DNA from: Litorivivens sp041625575
GTDB lineage: Bacteria > Pseudomonadota > Gammaproteobacteria > Pseudomonadales > Spongiibacteraceae
DNA length: 7,295 nt
Assembly (NCBI GenBank): GCA_041625575.1
Contig: JBFJTG010000148.1
Location: forward strand, 1 to 7,295
Direction of reading: 5' to 3'
The position numbers and the translations under genes were made by a program. This document shows positions 1 through 5,003 of the stretch, piece after piece. Every line of letters begins with the position of its first letter. Positions within the stretch are counted from its first letter, which is position 1. The notes under the pieces were generated by a model. The model was not told the origin of the DNA. It made no database searches and saw nothing but the letters and a program-made list of their open reading frames with translations.

Positions 1-527
1 ATGTTAGGCAAAGTCAGTAAGAGCGCAAGAAAGGGAACAGCCACAGCGAATACCGCGGCGACAGCGACACCCAGTGCGGGATCGTTAGCCTTTTCCATCG
101 CTACCGCGACCGAGCCGGCATTGGCGCTGCCGCCAATAAATCCGGCGGTTAGTATTCCAGCCCAAACACCTTCTTCCGCCCCCAGATCGACCAGTGGCAA
201 TGCGATCATGGCGCCGACAACCGTCGCCGAGGCTGCGCCGAGAAAAGCAACGATCACCCTCCCCGACTCCCGCCAAATACGTCGCAGATCTGCCTGAAAC
301 AGCAGCATTGGCAAAGACAGCGGCACAAAATCATTTACCACCATGTCATACACGCTTGCATTGCGCGGCAAAACCCCCAATGCGCTTAGCAGAGCAGGGA
401 AGAGAATAATAAATATCACGCCAAACTGACCGATTCGCGGCTTCGATTCCATGGCTATGCCCATGGCCACCAGCGTTACGACAACCGCCAGCAAGCCAAA
501 GTCGTTATCGGGTGAAAATAGCGTCAT
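1..527 (-). CDS. DUF819 family integral membrane protein, N-terminal part (C-terminus off the left edge)
   Basis: The minus-strand frame is open from the ATG at 527 to the window edge and gives 175 residues. They are strongly hydrophobic, with likely membrane segments near residues 11-26, 35-52, 90-111 and 150-172. The early Ser-Pro-Asp-Asn, the cytoplasmic loop QADLRRIWRESGR (78-90) and the glycine-rich GFIGGSANAGS (129-139) resemble the DUF819 (YjcL-like) family, which is known only as predicted multi-pass inner-membrane proteins; the substrate, if any, is unknown. The start at 527 is chosen because AAAGGA lies 9 bases upstream. An in-frame ATG at 536 would sit directly on that ribosome site, and an in-frame TGA lies just above it. 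The gene is divergent from selO. The family assignment is from memory of the motif pattern and is fairly firm; the function is not assignable. Confidence 0.8.
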   Translation of the reverse strand, partial: MTLFSPDNDFGLLAVVVTLVAMGIAMESKPRIGQFGVIFIILFPALLSALGVLPRNASVYDMVVNDFVPLSLPMLLFQADLRRIWRESGRVIVAFLGAASATVVGAMIALPLVDLGAEEGVWAGILTAGFIGGSANAGSVAVAMEKANDPALGVAVAAVFAVAVPFLALLLTLPN

Positions 528-717
528 GCTTCGCATTCCTTTATCAACTCATTATTCTTATTGGCTGCAACACGCCGGTCGCCGCGCGGTGGCTTTGCAC
601 ATTAACGTCTAGGCCCCGCACTTCGCAAGTGAGCGGTCAAAAGTGCTAAAGTGCCTACTTCATTTTTCGGTCGAAGCTGCTCCAGAGACTTCGGCGACAG
701 CAACAGGTTGCAGGTCT
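528..717. promoter_or_regulatory. Divergent intergenic region between the DUF819 gene and selO
   Basis: These 190 bases separate two divergent starts, so promoters for both genes should lie here. I could not pick a convincing -35/-10 pair on either strand. A small perfect inverted repeat, CACTT-CGC-AAGTG, lies at 619-631 and could be a minor operator or chance. The plus-strand frame is open back to a GTG at 643, but the extra 25 residues do not look like SelO, so this stretch is treated as non-coding. Confidence 0.4.
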
Positions 718-2199
718 ATGCCAACGACGCCACTGGCACCAAAGTTCGATAATAGCTATGCGCGCTTGCCCGCGCAGTTTCACCACCGTCAGCAGGCTGA
801 ACCTGTACCGGCGCCCGCCTTCATTCGCGTCAACGACGAACTCGCAACGGAACTCGGGATCGACCCTGACTGGCTAAAGTCGGACGAAGGGCTCGCCATG
901 CTCTGCGGCAATGCCGTTCCCGACAGCGCGGACCCAATCGCCACTGCCTATGCCGGCTATCAATTCGGGTCCTGGAATCCGCAACTTGGCGACGGCCGCG
1001 CACTACTAATCGGTGAAGTGATAAGCCCGCAGGGGCAGCGTTTTGATGTTCAACTCAAAGGCTCCGGCCGCACGCCCTATTCTCGCGGTGGCGACGGCAA
1101 ATCACCGCTAGGGCCGGTGTTGCGAGAATACCTCATCAGTGAAGCAATGGCCTCGCTCAACATTCCCAGCAGCCGTTCACTGGCAGCGGTCACCACTGGT
1201 GAAACCGTATACCGCGATAGCGCTCTCCCCGGAGCAATACTGACTCGTGTGGCGAGCAGCCATATTCGCGTGGGCACAATGCAATTTTTTGCTGCCAAGC
1301 GCGACAATGAAGCATTGGGCTTGCTCTGCCAGCATGTTATTGAACGCCACTACCCCGACGCCGCCAAAGCAGAAAACCCGGTATTGGCAATGCTCGAGGC
1401 CATCATTCAAAAACAGGCCGGGCTAATAGCCCAGTGGCAATTGGTCGGATTCATCCACGGCGTCATGAATACAGACAATATGTTGCTGTGCGGTGAAACG
1501 ATAGACTACGGCCCCTGCGCCTTTATGGATAGCTATGACCCGGCCACGGTATTCAGCTCTATCGATCATGGCGGCCGCTATGCTTACGGCAATCAGCCCG
1601 GCATCGCCCACTGGAATCTCGCCGGTCTTGCACAGGCCGTTTTACCGCTCCTTGATGACGATGAAGAGAAAGCCGTCGGGTTGGCACAAGCCGCGGTAAA
1701 CACCTTTCCGAACCGTTTTCTGAACGCCTATCAAACAGGGATGGCGCGCAAACTCGGCCTCGCTGATTATCGCGAAGATGATGACGATTTGGTGAAAGAT
1801 TTGCTGGAACTTATGGTTAGGGAAAAACTGGATTTCACCCAGAGTTTTCTGCGTCTGAGCGAACTGGCAAGCCCGTCAAACGACACCCGCGATTTGCCAA
1901 TTCCGGAATTACCCGCCAGTTTTAAGGACTGGCTCCAGCGCTGGCAGCAGCGGCTTGACCAAGACAACCAGGATAAATCCGGGCGCACGGCGATGATGCG
2001 CTCCGCAAACCCGGTTTTCATTCCGCGTAACCATCGGGTAGAAGCCGCCATTCAAGGGGCGGTCGCACACAATAATTTCGGTGAGTTTAATCAGCTGCTG
2101 AATGTGCTCACCCGGCCCTTCGAATATCGAAGCGAGTTCGAAGACTACTTGCACCCCGCAGAAAACCTGCAGGGCTACCAAACCTTTTGTGGCACTTGA
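718..2199 (+). CDS. selO: SelO/YdiU protein adenylyltransferase (UPF0061 family pseudokinase)
   Basis: The 493-residue product is a full-length SelO. This family has a kinase fold that binds ATP in flipped orientation and transfers AMP to Ser/Thr/Tyr of proteins, linked to redox and stress responses. Visible hallmarks are the block AYAGYQFGSWNPQLGDGRA, Lys114 before GSGRTPYSRGGDG (115-127), Glu137 in the LREY helix, Arg177 in LTRVASSHIR, the NTDN catalytic loop at 251-254 (Asp253, Asn254) and Asp263 in IDYGP. Each key residue is one position later than the number I recall for the Pseudomonas syringae enzyme, so the active site appears complete. The chain ends Cys491-Gly-Thr; many SelO proteins carry Cys or selenocysteine third from the end. 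The start at 718 (ATG) is preferred on length and homology, although its ribosome site is weak (AGG at 705-707 or 712-714). A GTG at 643 would add 25 unrelated residues. It is probably co-transcribed with the next gene, 31 bp downstream. Confidence 0.95.
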   Translation: MPTTPLAPKFDNSYARLPAQFHHRQQAEPVPAPAFIRVNDELATELGIDPDWLKSDEGLAMLCGNAVPDSADPIATAYAGYQFGSWNPQLGDGRALLIGEVISPQGQRFDVQLKGSGRTPYSRGGDGKSPLGPVLREYLISEAMASLNIPSSRSLAAVTTGETVYRDSALPGAILTRVASSHIRVGTMQFFAAKRDNEALGLLCQHVIERHYPDAAKAENPVLAMLEAIIQKQAGLIAQWQLVGFIHGVMNTDNMLLCGETIDYGPCAFMDSYDPATVFSSIDHGGRYAYGNQPGIAHWNLAGLAQAVLPLLDDDEEKAVGLAQAAVNTFPNRFLNAYQTGMARKLGLADYREDDDDLVKDLLELMVREKLDFTQSFLRLSELASPSNDTRDLPIPELPASFKDWLQRWQQRLDQDNQDKSGRTAMMRSANPVFIPRNHRVEAAIQGAVAHNNFGEFNQLLNVLTRPFEYRSEFEDYLHPAENLQGYQTFCGT

Positions 2200-2230
2200 G
2201 CATTTACTGAAAATATAGCGAGAATTAACG

Positions 2231-2779
2231 ATGGCACTTTTCGGTCCGGACATTCAGATTCACGAAACAAGCTTCATCCACGATAGCGCTCAGCTTTTCG
2301 GCAAGATTACGCTCGCAAACGATGTATCGGTATGGCCCAACGTCGTGATGCGTGCAGAAATGTACGATATCAACATCGGCGCCGGCACCAACATCCAGGA
2401 CTTTGTGATGGTGCATGTGGGCGGCGCCTGTGGCACCAAAGTGGGCAGCAATTGTTCAATCACACACCACGCGACCCTGCACGGCTGCGAAGTTGGAGAC
2501 AACTGTCTGATAGGCATCAATGCAACATTGATGGATGGCGTAAAGATCGGCAACAACTGCATTGTTGCCGGCCACGCGATACTCACCGAAGGCAGCGAAT
2601 TTCCCGACAATGCGATTATTGCCGGTGTGCCCGCCAAGCAGGTAGGTAGCAACGACAACAGTGCCGCCAACATCATCAATGCCCGCTTCTACCAGGTTAA
2701 CGCGCGCAACTACCGCAAGGGAATTTATCGCTTTAGCGAGGCCGACATTGAATGGGGCTTTAGCTCAAGCGACGACTAA
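2231..2779 (+). CDS. Gamma-class carbonic anhydrase-like hexapeptide-repeat protein (YrdA/PaaY type)
   Basis: The 182-residue product is a left-handed beta-helix protein with repeated hexapeptide turns such as IGAGTN, VGSNCS, VGDNCL and IGNNCI. Family members are trimers that bind a metal between subunits. The three expected metal-binding histidines are present: His62 (in MVHVGG), His79 (in ITHHAT) and His84 (in TLHGC). Arg41 and the Gln56-Asp57 pair of NIQD are also conserved; the usual Arg-Gly-Asp of the first coil reads Arg-Ala-Glu here. The C-terminus has the typical helix (INARFYQVNARNYRKGIYRF). Length matches YrdA-like proteins. Many members show little or no carbonic anhydrase activity, so the reaction is uncertain. 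A weak ribosome site (GCGAG) ends 8 bases before the ATG. The gene follows selO by 31 bp, and its last 15 bases overlap the end of the opposing lysR remnant. Confidence 0.92.
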   Translation: MALFGPDIQIHETSFIHDSAQLFGKITLANDVSVWPNVVMRAEMYDINIGAGTNIQDFVMVHVGGACGTKVGSNCSITHHATLHGCEVGDNCLIGINATLMDGVKIGNNCIVAGHAILTEGSEFPDNAIIAGVPAKQVGSNDNSAANIINARFYQVNARNYRKGIYRFSEADIEWGFSSSDD

Positions 2780-3046
2780 ACCAATCAACAAACCAGTGCA
2801 GCGCCCGGCCAGACGCCGCGCCGCTGCCAGTAATTCCCTGCCCTCGCTCAGCAGCAATTGACCCGCCGGCGTCATCACCGAGCGCCGCTCTTCTTTACCA
2901 AACAGGCTTACCCACAGGTCCTGCTCGAGTTTGTGCACCGAATAGGTCACCGCCGAGGGCACCTTGTGCAGCTTCTCGGCCGCAGCGGCAATACTGCCCT
3001 GACGGTCAATTGCATCAAGGATTTCCAAACTAATTCCGGGTTTCAT
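2765..3046 (-). pseudogene. LysR-type transcriptional regulator, truncated after the DNA-binding domain
   Basis: The frame encodes only 93 residues, where LysR regulators usually have about 300. Residues 1-80 are a good LysR N-terminus: the winged helix-turn-helix (LEILDAIDRQGSIAAAAEKL, then VPSAVTYSVHKLEQDL), the wing (LFGKEERRSVMTPAGQLLL) and the start of the linker helix (SEGRELLAAARRLAG). Homology then stops near position 2800 and the frame runs through CTGLLIGLVVA to a TGA inside the end of the carbonic anhydrase-like gene. The inducer-binding domain is absent, and the DNA beyond belongs to an intact opposing gene, so a simple frameshift does not explain it. A deletion or rearrangement is inferred. 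The start is the ATG at 3046 (MKPGIS, typical of regulators beside pirin genes); a TTG at 3052 is also possible. No clear ribosome site is visible. It may be dead, or may make a small DNA-binding protein. Confidence 0.8.
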
Positions 3047-3052
3047 ACACAA

Positions 3053-3169
3053 GCAATCTATTCAAATAAACCGAACAATATAAGCAAATATCTTCGCTTT
3101 TTATTCACAGTACAAGAACTAAAATACACCACATCAAGCCCTAAGGGGCATGCAGTGAGGAGGCATGCG
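3053..3169. promoter_or_regulatory. Divergent control region between the lysR remnant and pirin, with a candidate LysR box
   Basis: This AT-rich stretch should hold the promoters of the lysR remnant and of the pirin-reductase operon. TTC-N9-GAA at 3061-3075 contains the T-N11-A pattern typical of LysR operators and lies just upstream of the lysR start, where autoregulatory sites usually sit. TAAAAT at 3120-3125 is a possible -10 for pirin, but no good -35 accompanies it. GGCATGC occurs twice, at 3147-3153 and 3162-3168. All are visible sequence matches; their function is inferred. Confidence 0.35.
3157..3163 (+). promoter_or_regulatory. Strong ribosome binding site for pirin
   Basis: GAGGAGG lies 6 bases before the ATG at 3170 and fixes the pirin start there. 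The open frame extends upstream to 2858, but that part overlaps the lysR remnant on the other strand. An ATG at 3165 is out of frame and too close. Confidence 0.85.
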
Positions 3170-4036
3170 ATGTCTGACACAAGAGACCATATCCGCAGCG
3201 TACAAGCAGTCTACCCCGCCCGCGCCACCAGCGATGGCGACGGTGTGAGCCTGAAACGCGCTTTACCACCCGGCCAATTCGGCGCGCTGGACCCTTTTCT
3301 CATGCTGGATGAAATTGCCAGCGACGAGGCGGCCGAATACATCGGCGGTTTTCCCGAGCATCCGCACCGAGGCTTTGAAACCGTCACCTTCATGCTCGAA
3401 GGTCGCATGCGTCACCGCGACCACATGGGCAACGAAGGTGTGATTGAGCCCGGTGGTGTGCAATGGATGAGCGCTGCGCGTGGCATTCTTCACTCCGAAA
3501 TGCCCGAACAACAATCCGGTCGCCTGCACGGCTTCCAGCTCTGGATCAATCTGCCAGCCACCGACAAAATGAAGCCCGCGCAGTATCAGGAATTCGACGC
3601 CAGTGAGATTCCGCTATGGCAACCCGCTGTGGATGCAAGTGCGCGCGTCATCGCTGGCCGCGTTGGCGATGTCTGCGGACCAGTACAAGGCGCTGCCACC
3701 AAACCCCTGGTACTGGATATCACTCTGGCAGGCGAAGCACGCATAGAACTGCCTGTATCTGCCAGCGCGACCGTCATTACATACGTCTATGCCGGCAGCG
3801 TAGGCATACCTGCCGCGGGGGGCACGAGAGTCGTCCAACAACAAGAGCTCGCTCGCTTACATAAGGGGAGCAAAGTGCTTCTGACAGGCACATCAAAGGG
3901 TAGCAACCGGGTGCTCTTCCTAGCCGCAGAGCCTCTCAATGAACCCATCGCTCATTACGGGCCCTTCGTCATGAATACCGCCGAAGAAATTGAGCAGGCC
4001 ATTGCCGACTATCGCAACGGCCGATTAACAGCCTAA
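3170..4036 (+). CDS. Pirin family protein (bicupin, probable iron-binding)
   Basis: The 288-residue product has the usual pirin length and both cupin halves. The N-terminal half carries the metal site: His64 and His66 in FPEHPHRGFET, then His108 and Glu110 in GILHSEMP, matching the His-His-His-Glu set of human pirin and E. coli YhaK. GGVQWMSAARG and LHGFQLWINLP are further family signatures. The C-terminal half (from about residue 165) is the second, metal-free cupin, ending AHYGPFVMNTAEEIEQAIADY. Some bacterial pirins show quercetin 2,3-dioxygenase activity and others act as redox-sensing partners of enzymes, so the exact role is open. The gene is divergent from a LysR remnant and is followed 46 bp later by a flavin reductase, the common redox-stress arrangement. 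A TAA ends it at 4034-4036. Confidence 0.95.
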   Translation: MSDTRDHIRSVQAVYPARATSDGDGVSLKRALPPGQFGALDPFLMLDEIASDEAAEYIGGFPEHPHRGFETVTFMLEGRMRHRDHMGNEGVIEPGGVQWMSAARGILHSEMPEQQSGRLHGFQLWINLPATDKMKPAQYQEFDASEIPLWQPAVDASARVIAGRVGDVCGPVQGAATKPLVLDITLAGEARIELPVSASATVITYVYAGSVGIPAAGGTRVVQQQELARLHKGSKVLLTGTSKGSNRVLFLAAEPLNEPIAHYGPFVMNTAEEIEQAIADYRNGRLTA

Positions 4037-4041
4037 TGACT

Positions 4042-4055
4042 ATGCGCACTCGCAT
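4042..4055. repeat. Small inverted repeat between pirin and the FMN reductase gene
   Basis: ATGCG-CACT-CGCAT forms a 5-bp stem with a 4-base loop just after the pirin stop codon. It is too short and lacks a T-run, so it is unlikely to terminate transcription. It could weakly affect mRNA processing or be chance. Confidence 0.3.
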
Positions 4056-4082
4056 GTAAATTCACGAGGAATGGAACACCTT

Positions 4083-4622
4083 ATGAAAATTTTGGGAATC
4101 AACGGCAGTCTGCGCCGCGACTCACTCAATCTTAAACTGCTAAAAGCAGCGGGCGACTATTTCGGAAAAGACGTCAATTTTGAAATTGTAAATCTGGGTG
4201 GTATACCACTTTACAATCAGGACCTGGACGGCGATAACAAGCCAGCTCCGGTTATTAACTTCAAACAAATAATTAGCGAGGCTGATGCATTATTATTTGC
4301 CCTGCCTGAGTTTAACCACAGCGTGCCTGGTGTGGTGCAAAACGCCATCGACTGGGCCTCTCGCCCCGCATTTGCCTCACCATTGGCGGGCAAACCGGTT
4401 GGCATGGTCAGCGCGTCGATGAGCCCTATTGGTGGAGCGCGTGCCCAAGCTCAACTGCGCACAATAATGAACAGCGCACTGTCGCCGATTTTTCCAAGCA
4501 TCGAATATCTGCTTGGCAATGCACACAGTGCCTTCGACGCTCAGGGACTACTCGTGGACGAAAGCGCGGCGAGTCGTTTGCAACGATATATTTCTGGTTT
4601 TGAGCAATGGCTGCAAGCCTAA
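4083..4622 (+). CDS. NADPH-dependent FMN reductase (ChrR/YieF-like quinone reductase)
   Basis: The 179-residue product is a flavodoxin-like oxidoreductase. It begins MKILGINGSLRRDSLN, with the FMN phosphate loop at residues 8-16, has the signature LPEFNHSVPGVVQNAIDWAS (74-93), and continues with SASMSPIGGARAQ (110-122). These are the landmarks of the NADPH-dependent FMN reductase family, whose ChrR and YieF members use NAD(P)H to reduce quinones, and chromate as a side reaction, protecting against redox cycling. The length is typical and the protein should be cytosolic. An ATG at 4071 directly abuts GAGGA (4066-4070), so the second ATG at 4083, 12 bases downstream and giving the conserved N-terminus, is preferred. 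It probably shares an operon with pirin. The substrate is not determinable from sequence. Confidence 0.93.
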   Translation: MKILGINGSLRRDSLNLKLLKAAGDYFGKDVNFEIVNLGGIPLYNQDLDGDNKPAPVINFKQIISEADALLFALPEFNHSVPGVVQNAIDWASRPAFASPLAGKPVGMVSASMSPIGGARAQAQLRTIMNSALSPIFPSIEYLLGNAHSAFDAQGLLVDESAASRLQRYISGFEQWLQA

Positions 4623-4637
4623 CAAAAACCACGTCAG

Positions 4638-4672
4638 GCTGGCTCTGCCTACTTGTTTAAGGTAGAGCCAGC
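4638..4672. terminator. Hairpin between convergent genes, probable terminator
   Basis: The left arm (4638-4650) and right arm (4660-4672) form a 13-bp stem with one G-T wobble, around a 9-base loop. It starts 15 bases after the reductase stop codon and lies 10 bases beyond the stop of the opposing RTX gene. Read on the minus strand, a TTTTT run follows the stem after about 9 bases, so termination of the RTX transcript is the better match. On the plus strand only a weak ATTTAAT follows. A bidirectional role is plausible. Confidence 0.7.
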
Positions 4673-4682
4673 GACTATCGAT

Positions 4683-5003
4683 TTAATCCACGATCAAATT
4701 TCCGCCAGCCATCAGGTTATTGATAATATCCTGATTCGCCACCGTACCTCCGGCCATGAGATCAACGTCGATCAATGTTATGTGTTGCTCGGGCGATCCA
4801 GAACCACCGCCATAGGCGTTGATATTAATGATCGTGCCACCACTACCATCACTCTGAAAGTTTAAGTAGTCGGCCAGAGGACCATTCTCTTCACCCTGCA
4901 GAATGTCGGCCAAGTGCAGAACGTCGCCGCCCACGCCAACTTCAAAATCCGTAATAACATCGTGCGCAGGATCTAGAGCACTACCTTTGTCGCTGGCACT
5001 CCA
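4683..5003 (-). other. Type I secretion C-terminal target domain (VCA0849-like)
   Basis: The last 106 residues follow the VCA0849 subclass pattern: WSASDKGS, then DVITDFEVGVGGDVLHLADIL, a calcium-type DGSGGT loop, ITLIDVDL, and a final helix QDIINNLMAGGNLIVD. In this class the uncleaved C-terminus is recognised by a type I ABC exporter. The TAA stop is at 4683-4685. Confidence 0.9.

Noticed and set aside
1..297. Plus-strand open frame of 98 residues at the left edge
   Set aside because: It is a low-complexity Ala/Thr/Pro translation antisense to the well-supported DUF819 gene, whose reading gives coherent membrane segments and family motifs.
643..717. Upstream GTG extension of selO
   Set aside because: The extra 25 residues have no SelO character, and the family length fits the ATG at 718.
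2332..2649. Arg/His-rich plus-strand frame inside the carbonic anhydrase-like gene
   Set aside because: It is a frame shadow of the hexapeptide-repeat coding sequence.
2765..3046. Frameshift as the cause of the short LysR frame
   Set aside because: The other minus-strand frames after about 2800 give no LysR effector-domain sequence, and the DNA beyond is an intact opposing gene.
2858..3169. Upstream extension of the pirin frame (104 residues)
   Set aside because: It is antisense to the lysR remnant, whose translation shows a clear helix-turn-helix; a strong GAGGAGG site marks the real start at 3170.
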